A DNA stretch of 64,000 nt, taken from NCBI GenBank assembly GCA_902762785.1, contig CACWPL010000003.1, positions 49,142-113,141 of the forward strand, written 5' to 3'. The notes below the pieces were generated by a model, which did not search any database, was not told the DNA's origin, and saw nothing but the letters and a program-made list of their open reading frames with translations. How positions within the stretch are numbered: the first letter of the stretch is position 1; each line of letters starts with the position of its first letter. This stretch comes from an uncultured Ruminococcus sp. Its GTDB lineage: Bacteria; Bacillota; Clostridia; Oscillospirales; Ruminococcaceae. Of this stretch, positions 1 through 7,880 are shown piece by piece. The translations under genes were made by a program, and so were the position numbers.

Positions 1-416
1 TTGACGAGCTTCTTGTACTCGCTGCTGTCCTCCTCATAGTCGGCCGCCACGACCTGCTGCACGTCGAGATAGCTGACGACCTTGGCCGCGCCGCCGATGT
101 GGTCCTGGTCATAGTGGGTGAGGATGAGGCAGTCCACGGTCGTCCGGCCGATGGACTCCATATAGTCCACGAGCTTGAGACCGTCCTCACGCTCACCGCA
201 GTCGATGATGACGGTGTGCTGGTCGGTGGTGAGGATCATGGCGTCTGCCTTGCCGACCTTGAGCACCTCGACCGTGAGAGGCGTCGTCGCCAGATCCTGC
301 ACGACCTCGCCGTTCAGGACCTCCGTCTCGATCGGCGCGCCGCCGCACCCCGTCAGGAGCAGCATCGTCCCGGCCAAAAGGCCTGCCAATGTCCGTTTCG
401 CTGTGCGCTTCATCAT
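1..416 (-). CDS. MBL-fold hydrolase lipoprotein (ComEC C-terminal-like), partial
   Basis: The gene runs off the left edge, so only the N-terminal part (about 138 residues) is seen. It starts with a positively charged signal peptide and a lipobox (LLLTGC), so it should be a membrane-anchored exported lipoprotein. The next segment has the metallo-beta-lactamase pattern: VEVLKVGKADAMIL, IIDCGE, and the metal-binding THYDQDHIGG. This arrangement matches stand-alone relatives of the ComEC C-terminal hydrolase domain; substrate unknown. Two ATGs lie in tandem (416 and 413), with GGAGGT seven bases upstream of the first. Two leftward promoter candidates lie upstream (556-561 and 636-641), one with an OmpR-type direct repeat. 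Confidence 0.8.
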   Translation of the reverse strand, partial: MMKRTAKRTLAGLLAGTMLLLTGCGGAPIETEVLNGEVVQDLATTPLTVEVLKVGKADAMILTTDQHTVIIDCGEREDGLKLVDYMESIGRTTVDCLILTHYDQDHIGGAAKVVSYLDVQQVVAADYEEDSSEYKKLV

Positions 417-555
417 AGAAAAGACCTCCGTTCTGTGTGAGATACCGGGCGCGCCCGGATACACGAATACCCCGTCGTGAGAGGGGGACGGGGCACTGTG
501 CAGAAATATCTTTGTGAGAGGGAATTTTTATCATCTTTTCTATCAGCTTGTGTAC

Positions 556-588
556 AGTATACCGCCCTAATCTTAAACTGACCTTAAA
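556..588 (-). promoter_or_regulatory. Leftward promoter with OmpR-family-type direct repeat
   Basis: On the minus strand a TATACT -10 (556-561) has no good -35. Two TTTAAG hexamers (572-577 and 583-588) lie in its place, repeating at 11-bp spacing. TTTAAG-N5-TTTAAG is the kind of site bound by OmpR/PhoB-family response regulators such as PmrA. The layout suggests an activator-dependent promoter for the MBL lipoprotein gene. The regulator is not in the window. Confidence 0.5.
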
Positions 589-626
589 GAATCCAATTTT
601 TTCAAAAAAGCCCAGTGCCGCCTGAT

Positions 627-714
627 GCTGCCTTTAGTATACCACATTTTCGCGGCGATGGCAAGGGGATGCCGTCTTGCTTTTTCTATGGAACTGTGCT
701 ATACTAAAGGCAGC
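627..714. promoter_or_regulatory. Back-to-back divergent promoters inside a 15-bp perfect inverted repeat
   Basis: Rightward: TTGCTT (677-682), 17-bp spacer, TATACT (700-705). Leftward: TTGCCA (plus-strand 659-664), 17-bp spacer, TATACT (636-641). Each -10 lies inside one arm of a perfect inverted repeat, 627-641 and 700-714, reading TATACTAAAGGCAGC outward from the centre. The repeat runs past the -10 into the first transcribed bases, which a shared promoter consensus alone would not explain. It could be a shared operator. The promoters would serve the MIF-like gene to the right and the MBL lipoprotein to the left. Confidence 0.65.
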
Positions 715-786
715 GGCCCGACCTGCCGCAGCGCATCCCAAGGATCCGCGAACGTATCTTCAACGTATCTAAAGGAGGACGACACA

Positions 787-1128
787 ATGCCTTTCATCAA
801 CATCAAGACGAACGCCGCCGTCACGCCGGAGAAGGCGCAGGCTGTAAAGGCCGCGCTCGGCGAGGCCATCCGCACCATTCCGGGGAAGTCCGAGCAGTGG
901 CTCATGGTCGGCATCGAGCCGGACTATACGCTCTATTTCCAGGGGACGGACGCCCCTGCCGCCATGGTGCAGGTGTCCATCTACGGCAGTGCGAGCAGCA
1001 CGGCCTATGACACGCTCACCGGCAAGATCTGCGACATCCTGACCGATACCCTCGGCATCCCCGCCCTGCGGACGTATGTCGCCTATCAGGAGACGCCCAA
1101 CTGGGGCTGGAACGGCGGCAACTTCTGA
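787..1128 (+). CDS. MIF-like tautomerase
   Basis: This 113-residue protein has the length of the macrophage migration inhibitory factor/D-dopachrome tautomerase family and begins Met-Pro. The exposed Pro1 is the catalytic base in this family. The C-terminal PNWGWNGGNF matches the family's typical Gly-Trp-Asn-Gly ending. Known members catalyse keto-enol tautomerisation of phenylpyruvate-like substrates; the physiological role in bacteria is unclear. No signal peptide is visible, so the protein is likely cytosolic unless released by another route. The start is fixed by AAAGGAGG at 771-778. The longer upstream reading frame has no ribosome binding site. It is monocistronic, with its own promoter at 677-705 and a hairpin just downstream. 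Confidence 0.88.
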   Translation: MPFINIKTNAAVTPEKAQAVKAALGEAIRTIPGKSEQWLMVGIEPDYTLYFQGTDAPAAMVQVSIYGSASSTAYDTLTGKICDILTDTLGIPALRTYVAYQETPNWGWNGGNF

Positions 1129-1150
1129 TCGCCCGCAAAGACACGAACAG

Positions 1151-1185
1151 CGCCCCTCTCTATCCCAGAGAGGGGCGTCGTCTCA
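1151..1185. terminator. Hairpin between convergent genes
   Basis: A perfect 10-bp GC-rich stem (1151-1160 with 1168-1177) has a 7-base loop and is followed by a modest pyrimidine run. It sits between the ends of the MIF-like gene and the PP2C gene and could terminate both. Confidence 0.6.
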
Positions 1186-1187
1186 TC

Positions 1188-2213
1188 TTAAAACCGATAC
1201 CGCCCGTTCTCGACCGCGAGGATCCCGTCCCGGACGAGGGGCCAGAGACGGCGCGCGGCGTAATGCGGCTTGTGGAGATGCATCACGCGGGTGAGCCGTC
1301 CGAGCGACACGCCGGCGGGCTCTGTCGTCAGCAGGGCGAGCGCGGCGAAGAGCGCCTCGGCCTCCCGCGATGTCCGGCACTCCATGCTGCGGAACATCTC
1401 CTGCTGCTGGGCGGGCGTCATGGTGGCGTAGATGCCGGCGCTGCGCGTGCGGTCGGCGAGGGTGATGATGGTGCAGTCGTCGTACATGCCCTCATTTTTG
1501 AGGAAGAGGACCATGCGGCGCAGCTCATGCTCCATCCGCGCGGGCGTGAAGAGGAACGCGCTGCGCAGGAGCGGCTCGCACCAGAGCGCGAAGCCTGCCT
1601 CGTCCGTGAAAGCGAGCTCGGGGCCGTCGCTGCACAGCAAAAAGCCGTCGATGCCGCCGCGTCCCTTGCCGTAGTCATATTCCGTATCGGGGACAGTGAC
1701 GAAGGTGGTGAAGTTCGGGGCGATGGTATGGTGGTACTGCGACATGATCCACGCCCCCGCCTCGGCATTGCACGCCACGATGAGCCCGTCGCCCACATGG
1801 AGGTACAGATAGCGCCCGTCCGGCGCGATGGCGGTCAGCAGGAGGGTCGCGGAGAGCTCGGTGATGTCCGTATGCAGCATCTCGGCGGCGCCTATCAGCT
1901 CCGATCGGATGAAGCCGAGGATCCCGTTGGCGAAGGTCTCGCCGTCCTGTTCATAGAGCGCATCGAACTGTCCAAGGACGTAGTCGAGCGCGGCGCGTGC
2001 CGTGATCTGGGCGCCCTCGCTGGCGAAGGTGCAGGAGCCCGCCCCGTCACTGACGGCGGCAACGGCGACCCCTGTCGCGGGGTCGATCCCGGCGGCGGCC
2101 ATATCCTCACATCCCTTGCCGCGCCGGATGTGGCTCGTCCCTGCCTCACTGTAGGCGCAGAGCTTGAAGCTCCGCCTGCGGCCGGGACGGCGGCCCTTGT
2201 TGGTATCGTTCAT
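1188..2213 (-). CDS. PP2C-family Ser/Thr phosphatase with C-terminal extension
   Basis: 341 residues. The first 255 or so form a PP2C-type fold: an acidic ED pair at 36-37, SDGAGS at 55-60, GDG at 141-143, SDG at 195-197 and a DD pair at 245-246. These are the positions expected for the binuclear Mg/Mn centre, so the enzyme looks active. The last 80 or so residues are a separate, helix-rich segment resembling a winged helix, of unknown use. It matches stand-alone 'PP2C_2' proteins that are often next to VWA and kinase genes; none is adjacent here. The start has an AGGGGAA ribosome binding site. Its promoter is at 2265-2293. Confidence 0.82.
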   Translation of the reverse strand: MNDTNKGRRPGRRRSFKLCAYSEAGTSHIRRGKGCEDMAAAGIDPATGVAVAAVSDGAGSCTFASEGAQITARAALDYVLGQFDALYEQDGETFANGILGFIRSELIGAAEMLHTDITELSATLLLTAIAPDGRYLYLHVGDGLIVACNAEAGAWIMSQYHHTIAPNFTTFVTVPDTEYDYGKGRGGIDGFLLCSDGPELAFTDEAGFALWCEPLLRSAFLFTPARMEHELRRMVLFLKNEGMYDDCTIITLADRTRSAGIYATMTPAQQQEMFRSMECRTSREAEALFAALALLTTEPAGVSLGRLTRVMHLHKPHYAARRLWPLVRDGILAVENGRYRF

Positions 2214-2264
2214 AGCAGTTCCCCTGTGATAGTTCTATCTCGCCGCGATGCGGCTATCTAACCT

Positions 2265-2293
2265 ATTGTACCATAGATCAGCGCTATTGTCAA
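2265..2293 (-). promoter_or_regulatory. Sigma-A promoter of the PP2C gene
   Basis: On the minus strand: TTGACA (plus 2288-2293), 17-bp spacer, TACAAT (plus 2265-2270), with TGG directly before the -10. It is near consensus. Confidence 0.8.
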
Positions 2294-2411
2294 GCATGAC
2301 GGCCTTTGTGCGCACCGTGACGGCGTCTGGAGCGGACGTTCGTCTGTCCGTCTGTGTCAGCATCGCCAGATCCGAAGCGGCGTCTTTGTGAAAAATGATC
2401 GAAAAAAAGAC

Positions 2412-2440
2412 TTGCTTTTTCCGGGGAACTGCGGTATAAT
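2412..2440 (+). promoter_or_regulatory. Sigma-A promoter of the pheS-pheT operon
   Basis: TTGCTT (2412-2417), 17-bp spacer and a perfect TATAAT (2435-2440) lie at the start of the T-box leader. Confidence 0.8.
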
Positions 2441-2446
2441 AGAAGA

Positions 2447-2722
2447 TAGATAACATGTTGACTGAGAGAGTAGCTGTTTCTCCTGCCTGTCACAGAGAGG
2501 CGCGCATCTGTCCCGGACAAGTCCCCGACAGATGGCTGTGAGCGCGCCGTCAGGCTGAACCAGTGAAGTTCACTCACGAGTGGCGCTGCCGAATCCCGGC
2601 TCCCGGGCAGTAAGCGGCGATGTGGTGTCCGCATTAAGGACAGACGGAGTGATAGCTCCTGTTACCAACGGGTGGTCAAAAAGCAGGCTCTTCAGCTTGT
2701 CCCATTGGGACAGGCTTTTTTT
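2447..2722 (+). ncRNA. T-box riboswitch leader (Phe)
   Basis: A roughly 280-base structured leader lies between a strong promoter and pheS. GGGTGG followed by T (2670-2676) fits the T-box bulge; its UGGU pairs with an ACCA tRNA end, matching the A discriminator of tRNA-Phe. An intrinsic terminator follows: stem 2694-2703 with 2707-2716, then seven T residues. GCGCGC and CAGGC segments in the 5' part can pair to form a long Stem I, with AGAGAGTAG on its 5' side. A TTC at 2569-2571 on the 3' side is a candidate specifier codon. When tRNA-Phe is uncharged, antitermination would allow pheS-pheT expression. The T-box motif departs from the usual GGGTGGNACCGCG after its first half, so a covariance search is the proper test. 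Confidence 0.82.
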
Positions 2723-2827
2723 GTTGCCCCGTGGGACGGCATCCGTGCCGTCCGGACAGAGAAGCGGGAGATGCGCCGCATCTCCCAAAGCCCCATTCCC
2801 CTATCTATCATATCATGAGGTGAGAAC

Positions 2828-3853
2828 ATGAAAGAACAACTGAGATCCATCGAGGCGAAGGCGCAGGAGGCCATCTCCAATGTCGCTGACCTGAAGGCGC
2901 TCGACGATCTGCGTGTCCGGTTCCTTGGCAAGAAGGGCGAGCTGACCGCCATCCTCAAGCAGATGGGCAAGCTCTCCGCTGAGGAACGTCCCGCCATGGG
3001 ACAGCTCGCCAACCAGGTGCGCAGCACGCTCGAGGGACTGATCGCCGACAAGACCGCCGCGCTCCAGGCCGCTGCCCAGAACGCCCGTCTCGCCGCCGAG
3101 ACGCTCGACATCACCATGCCCGGCACCAAGCCGCCGGTCGGCCGTCTGCATCCGCTCCAGATCGTGGAGAACGAGGTGCGCGAGATCTTTCTCGGCATGG
3201 GCTTCTCCGTCGCCGACGGTCCCGAGGTCGAGTATGACTATTACAATTTCGAGGCCCTGAACCTGCCGCCCGACCATCCGGCGCGCGACACGCAGGATAC
3301 CTTCTATATCACCGACAACATCCTCCTGCGTACCCAGACCTCGTCTGTGCAGGTACACGTCATGGAGACGCAGAAGCCGCCGATCCGCGTGATCTCGCCC
3401 GGCCGCGTCTACCGTTCCGATGCGGTGGATGCCACGCACTCGCCGCTCTTCCACCAGATCGAGGGCCTCGTCATCGACAAGGGCATCACCATGGCCGACC
3501 TCAAGGGCACCCTCGAGCTGCTGATGCAGCGTCTCTACGGTGACGACTGCAAGATCCGTCTCCGCCCGCACCACTTCCCCTTCACCGAGCCGTCTGCGGA
3601 GGTCGATGTCATGTGCTTCCAGTGCATGGGCAAGGGCTGCCGCATGTGCAAGAACGAGGGCTACATCGAGCTTTTGGGCGCCGGTATGGTGCATCCTTGG
3701 GTGCTCGAGAATTCCGGCATCGACTCCTCTGCCTACTCCGGCTTCGCGTTCGGCCTCGGCCTCGAGCGCATCGTGATGCGCCGCTACAACATCTCTGATA
3801 TGCGTCTGCTGTTCGAGAACGACATGCGCTTCCTCGAGCAGTTCCGCGGTTAA
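2828..3853 (+). CDS. pheS: Phenylalanine-tRNA ligase alpha subunit
   Basis: 341 residues, the normal length for bacterial PheS. An N-terminal coiled-coil tRNA-binding arm (about 1-90) leads to the class II aminoacyl-tRNA synthetase catalytic domain. That domain has the motif [28 protein letters not shown], and the C-terminal motif-3 region [15 protein letters not shown]. It charges tRNA-Phe as an alpha2-beta2 enzyme with PheT. The start is at ATG 2828 behind a GAGGTGAGAAC ribosome binding site. It is controlled by the upstream T-box. Unusually, two unrelated genes separate it from pheT. Confidence 0.97.
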   Translation: MKEQLRSIEAKAQEAISNVADLKALDDLRVRFLGKKGELTAILKQMGKLSAEERPAMGQLANQVRSTLEGLIADKTAALQAAAQNARLAAETLDITMPGTKPPVGRLHPLQIVENEVREIFLGMGFSVADGPEVEYDYYNFEALNLPPDHPARDTQDTFYITDNILLRTQTSSVQVHVMETQKPPIRVISPGRVYRSDAVDATHSPLFHQIEGLVIDKGITMADLKGTLELLMQRLYGDDCKIRLRPHHFPFTEPSAEVDVMCFQCMGKGCRMCKNEGYIELLGAGMVHPWVLENSGIDSSAYSGFAFGLGLERIVMRRYNISDMRLLFENDMRFLEQFRG

Positions 3854-3868
3854 AAAGGAGGTCCCATC

Positions 3869-4414
3869 ATGGAGCTCGAACAGGCACTGACCGGCCGCCG
3901 GAGCATCCGGCAGTACACGGACGCCCCCGTCACCGCGGAGCAGATCCGGGAGATCGTCGATCTCGCCCGCTTCGCCCCCACCTGGAAGAACACCCAGACC
4001 GCCCGCTATCACGCGGCCCTCGACCCCGCCGTCAAGGAGCAGATCGCCGCGGAGGGGACGATGCAGTTCTCCAAGAACAGCAGCAACATCCGCAGCGCCG
4101 CCGCGCTCGTCGTCCTCACGACCGTGGACGGCATCGCCGGCTACGAGCCGGACGGCACGCCGACCACCCCCAAGGGCGACCACTGGCAGTCCTTCGACGC
4201 CGGCATCGCCTGCCAGACCTTCTGTCTGGCCGCCTACGGCAAGGGGCTCGGCACGCTCATCATGGGCATCTTCGATGAGGCCAAGATCGCCGAGATCCTG
4301 CACATCCCCGCCGGGGAGCGCATCTCCGCGCTGATCGCCGTCGGCTATCCCGCCGTCGATCCTGCCGCCCCCAAGCGCAGGGAGACCGGCGAGATCCTCG
4401 AGATCATTGGATAA
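3869..4414 (+). CDS. Nitroreductase-family protein
   Basis: 181 residues of the FMN-dependent nitroreductase fold. The N-terminal signature RRSIRQYTDAPVT is followed by FAPTWKNTQTARY, which supplies the phosphate and flavin contacts in this family, and by YGKGLGTLIMGIFDE. Substrate unknown; members reduce nitro compounds, quinones or flavins with NAD(P)H, or act in cofactor metabolism. AAAAAGGAGG lies just upstream of the start. It begins 15 bases after pheS and its end overlaps the next gene, so it is part of the pheS-pheT transcript. Confidence 0.88.
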   Translation: MELEQALTGRRSIRQYTDAPVTAEQIREIVDLARFAPTWKNTQTARYHAALDPAVKEQIAAEGTMQFSKNSSNIRSAAALVVLTTVDGIAGYEPDGTPTTPKGDHWQSFDAGIACQTFCLAAYGKGLGTLIMGIFDEAKIAEILHIPAGERISALIAVGYPAVDPAAPKRRETGEILEIIG

Positions 4415-5024
4415 GCCGAACGCCGATCTGCTCGGCTCGCCGCTCTACCGGCACCTGATGCCGCGCCGCCGGGACATCATCCTCCCCGGGCTCTTCTACC
4501 CGACCCTCATGACGATCTACGGCTATATGGTCGTCATGGTGATCCGCTGGCAGACGGCGCAGAGCGGCCGTCTCTCCCAGAGCGCCGGGTGGTTCGTGCT
4601 GGGGATCTTCATGGGCGCCGTCTTCCTGCTGGCGTGGGTGCTGCACATCCGCCATGCACGGCGTGAGTACCAGAAACGCGCCGACCGCCTCGCCCGCATC
4701 CCCGCACAGGACTTCTGGCGGCTCGAATCCGAGCTGTCGCTCTCGGAGCTGCGGTACGGCACCTATCATCTGCTGGGAGACTATCTCTATGCGCCGCATG
4801 AGCGCCTGCTGCTGCGGTATACCGACATCGCGGAATGGAAGTTCGCCGATCATTTCTCTACCGTCTCCGGGACTCTGGAGGACCAGTACCTGGTCGTCCG
4901 GGAGAAGGACGGCTTTGAGACGCGGATCCTCATCCGCCGCCGCGCCGACCTCGTGCGGGAGCATGCACAGGCGCTGCGTGAGCTGAACGCCCAGATCCGC
5001 CGCGCACGGAAAGCGCACACTTAA
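4407..5024 (+). CDS. Two-TM membrane protein of unknown function
   Basis: 205 residues. Two hydrophobic segments (about residues 27-47 and 60-80) are followed by a soluble, charged C-terminal domain of about 120 residues ending in Arg-rich sequence. The layout resembles YcxB-like membrane proteins, but the family is not certain. The start proposed is TTG at 4407, which overlaps the nitroreductase stop. No clear ribosome binding site precedes it or the next ATG at 4458, so translational coupling is likely. It lies between pheS and pheT in the same operon. Confidence 0.65.
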   Translation: MDKPNADLLGSPLYRHLMPRRRDIILPGLFYPTLMTIYGYMVVMVIRWQTAQSGRLSQSAGWFVLGIFMGAVFLLAWVLHIRHARREYQKRADRLARIPAQDFWRLESELSLSELRYGTYHLLGDYLYAPHERLLLRYTDIAEWKFADHFSTVSGTLEDQYLVVREKDGFETRILIRRRADLVREHAQALRELNAQIRRARKAHT

Positions 5025-5089
5025 CGAAAGACCGCCCCTGATGGGGCATGACCATACCAGATCTATCCATAGAAAAGGAGGCCATATTT

Positions 5090-7489
5090 ATGGACCTGTC
5101 ACTGAGATGGCTCGCCGACTATGTCGAGACGGGCGTCGATCCCAAGGAATTCTGCGCCGCCATGACCATGAGCGGCTCGAAGGTCGAGGCTTACACCGAG
5201 GAGAAGACCCGCCTCGAGGGCATCGTCGTAGGTAAGATCCTCTCCAAGCGCGTCCACGAGAACGCCGATGCGCTCTTCGTTTGCAGCGTCGATCTCGGCG
5301 GGAGCGAGCCCGTACAGATCGTGACCAACGCCAAGAACGTGCAGGAGGGCGACCTCGTCCCCGTCGCCACGCCCGGCACCACCGTCACCGAGGGCACCGA
5401 GTCGATGAAGATCAAGGTCGCCAAGGTACGCGGCGTCGAGAGCCGCGGCATGTTCTGCGGCCTGGAGACCCTCGGTCTGACCCAGAACGACTTCCCCTAT
5501 GCCGACCCGGATGCCGTGTTCGTCCTCCAGGAGGACTGCGTCCCCGGCCAGGACATCGCCTCGGCCATCGGCGTGGATGATGTCTCCGTGGAGTTCGAGA
5601 TCACCTCGAACCGCCCGGACTGCCTCTCCGTCATCGGCCTTGCGCGTGAGGCGGCGGCGACCTTCAACGTGCCGCTCCACGTCCCCACGCCGTCCTTCAC
5701 CGGCTCCGATGAGGGCATCACCAAGACCCTCGACGTCTCCATCGAGAACACCGAGAAGTGTACCCGCTACTGCGCCGGTCTCGTGCGCAATGTGAAGATC
5801 GGCCCGTCCCCGCGCTGGATGCGTGAGCGTCTGCGTGCGTCCGGCGTGCGCCCGATCAACAATCTGGTCGACATCACGAACTATGTCATGCTCGAGTACG
5901 GCCAGCCGATGCATGCCTTCGACCTGCGCTTCGTCAAGGACGGCAAGATCTGCGTCCGCAATGCCCGCGCCGGTGAGACCATCACCACCCTCGACGGCGT
6001 CGAGCGCGCGCTGAAGGAGACCATGCTCATCATCGCCGATTCCGAGAAGCCGATCGCCGTGGCCGGTGTCATGGGCGGCGAGTATTCCGGCATCATGGAG
6101 GACACGGTCGATGTCGTGTTCGAGTCTGCCTACTTCGAGCCGGTGCAGGTGCGCCGCACGGCCAAGGCGCTCGGCATGCGCACGGACGCCTCTGCCCGCT
6201 ATGAGAAGGGCCTCGACGAGACGTCCATGCCGATCACCCTCGCACGCGCGCTCCAGCTCGTACAGGAGCTCGGCGCCGGTGAGCCCGTCGGCACGACCAT
6301 CGACTGCAACTATGCCGACCCCAAGGCACCGCGCATCCCCTTCGATCCCGCCTGGATCAACGCCTTCCTCGGCACGGACATCCCCGAGGCCGATATGCGC
6401 GACTACCTCTCCCGCCTCGACATCCAGATCGAGGACGGCCAGTGCATCTCCCCGTCCTTCCGCATCGACCTGCTGCGTCCTGCGGACATCGCCGAGGAGG
6501 TCGCCCGTATCTACGGCTACAACAACATCCCATCGACCGTCATCCGCGGTGTCGCCCGCGCCCAGCTCACGCCGGAGCAGCGCTTCGAGCGCAGCATCGG
6601 CCAGATCATGACCGGCCTGGGCTTCTCGGGGATCCTGACCTATTCCTTCATCTCCCCGAAGTATTTCGACAAGATCGGTCTCCCGGCAGATTCCAAGCTC
6701 CGCAAGACCGTCACCATCACCAACCCCCTCGGTGAGGACACCAGCGTCATGCAGACGACCACCCTCCCCGGTATGCTCGAGATCCTCGCGGGCAACTACA
6801 GCAAGCGCAATGCCGCTGTCCGCCTCTTCGAGGTGAGCAAGGAGTACCTGCCGACCGGCCCGGACACGCTCCCGGAGGAGCCGCACCGCCTGACCCTTGG
6901 CATGTACGGCGACGATGCCGACTTCTTCACGCTCAAGGGCGCGGTCGAGGTGCTGCTCGAGAAGCTGGGCGTGCCGAACGTGCGTTACACGCGCTGCGGC
7001 GAGGCCTGCCCGTATGACGAGGCATGCGCGTTCCACCCGGGACGCAGCGCCGTGGTCTACAGCGGGGAGACGCCCCTCGGCATCCTCGGCGAGATCCACC
7101 CGGACGTGCAGAAGACCTACGGCATCGGCACCCGCACCTATGCGGCCAAGCTCGATGTCCCGGCGCTCTTCGCCGCTGCGGTCGAGGAGATCACCTACAA
7201 GCCCCTGCCCAAGTTCCCGGCGATGACCCGTGACCTCGCGCTCGTCTGCGAGGAGGACATGGCCGTCGGCACCCTCGAGGAGACCATCGCGAACGCCGTT
7301 GGCCGCTGCCTCGAGAAGGTCGAGCTGTTCGACGTGTACCGCGGCGAGCAGATCGAGGCCGGCAAGAAGAGCGTCGCCTTCAACATCGTGATGCGCAACG
7401 CCGAGGAGACCATGACCACCGACCAGGCCGATGCCGCCATGAAGCGCGTGCTCAAGGCGCTCGGTGCGCTCGGGGTCGAGCTGCGGTAA
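5090..7489 (+). CDS. pheT: Phenylalanine-tRNA ligase beta subunit
   Basis: 799 residues, as usual for PheT. In order: an N-terminal core ([13 protein letters not shown]), an EMAP-II-like tRNA-binding domain (about 40-150), B3/B4 editing region (about 210-385), B5 domain (about 400-475), a catalytic-like core, and a C-terminal FDX-ACB anticodon-binding domain ([16 protein letters not shown] onward). It pairs with PheS. The ATG at 5090 has AAAAGGAGG eight bases upstream. The in-frame ATG at 5048 would add 14 residues without a ribosome binding site and was rejected. Confidence 0.97.
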   Translation: MDLSLRWLADYVETGVDPKEFCAAMTMSGSKVEAYTEEKTRLEGIVVGKILSKRVHENADALFVCSVDLGGSEPVQIVTNAKNVQEGDLVPVATPGTTVTEGTESMKIKVAKVRGVESRGMFCGLETLGLTQNDFPYADPDAVFVLQEDCVPGQDIASAIGVDDVSVEFEITSNRPDCLSVIGLAREAAATFNVPLHVPTPSFTGSDEGITKTLDVSIENTEKCTRYCAGLVRNVKIGPSPRWMRERLRASGVRPINNLVDITNYVMLEYGQPMHAFDLRFVKDGKICVRNARAGETITTLDGVERALKETMLIIADSEKPIAVAGVMGGEYSGIMEDTVDVVFESAYFEPVQVRRTAKALGMRTDASARYEKGLDETSMPITLARALQLVQELGAGEPVGTTIDCNYADPKAPRIPFDPAWINAFLGTDIPEADMRDYLSRLDIQIEDGQCISPSFRIDLLRPADIAEEVARIYGYNNIPSTVIRGVARAQLTPEQRFERSIGQIMTGLGFSGILTYSFISPKYFDKIGLPADSKLRKTVTITNPLGEDTSVMQTTTLPGMLEILAGNYSKRNAAVRLFEVSKEYLPTGPDTLPEEPHRLTLGMYGDDADFFTLKGAVEVLLEKLGVPNVRYTRCGEACPYDEACAFHPGRSAVVYSGETPLGILGEIHPDVQKTYGIGTRTYAAKLDVPALFAAAVEEITYKPLPKFPAMTRDLALVCEEDMAVGTLEETIANAVGRCLEKVELFDVYRGEQIEAGKKSVAFNIVMRNAEETMTTDQADAAMKRVLKALGALGVELR

Positions 7490-7510
7490 CATCCCCGTCC
7501 CACATGACTA

Positions 7511-7547
7511 GGACGCCCCTTCCCGATATGAGAAGGGGCGTCCTTTT
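7511..7547 (+). terminator. Intrinsic terminator after pheT
   Basis: A 12-bp perfect stem (7511-7522 with 7532-7543) is followed by TTTT and further T-rich sequence. Confidence 0.85.
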
Positions 7548-7729
7548 CACTTTTTCTCCTGCTTTTCCGCCATGGCTGCATCTATGATCTTGTTGAGCTT
7601 ATCGAGCTTTCTGATCAAGTCGTCCTGGAGATCAGCCTCGGTGCGGATAGGCTTTTTCTCCTGTTGATCCTCGAACTGCGCACGCAGTCCCTGTTTTTTC
7701 TCGTTTTTCATATCCTTTGCCAATGCCAT
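7547..7729 (-). CDS. Small charged protein, 60 aa
   Basis: A 60-residue, Lys/Glu/Gln-rich, likely alpha-helical protein with no signal peptide or membrane segment. The C-terminal half (LIRKLDKLNKIIDAAM) could form an amphipathic helix. A strong AAAGGAGG seven bases before the ATG supports real translation. It lies downstream of tsaD in the same direction and may be the last gene of that transcript. Function not recognised. Confidence 0.6.
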   Translation of the reverse strand: MALAKDMKNEKKQGLRAQFEDQQEKKPIRTEADLQDDLIRKLDKLNKIIDAAMAEKQEKK

Positions 7730-7834
7730 CCTGCATCCTCCTTTCGATGACCGCGGTGTATGCTCGTCGGCCTTCTGTCCTATGAGGCAAAGCCGCAGAC
7801 ATCCGTTCGCTCCATCTTCCTTGAAAATGCCGAT

Positions 7835-7862
7835 AGATCCCCCTGCACAGGCAGAGGGATCT
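7835..7862 (-). terminator. Possible terminator after tsaD
   Basis: A hairpin of about 11 bp with one bulge on each arm (AGATCCC-CTGC pairing with GCAG-GGGATCT) lies 19 bases past the tsaD stop. No long T tract follows, so read-through into the small gene is possible. Confidence 0.35.
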
Positions 7863-7880
7863 TGGTCTTTCAGAAGGACG

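Noticed and set aside
5099-7492. 797-residue antisense reading frame over pheT
   Set aside because: GC-rich codon bias makes long open shadows. pheT matches its family throughout, and the antisense product is His/Gly/Asp-rich with no domain.
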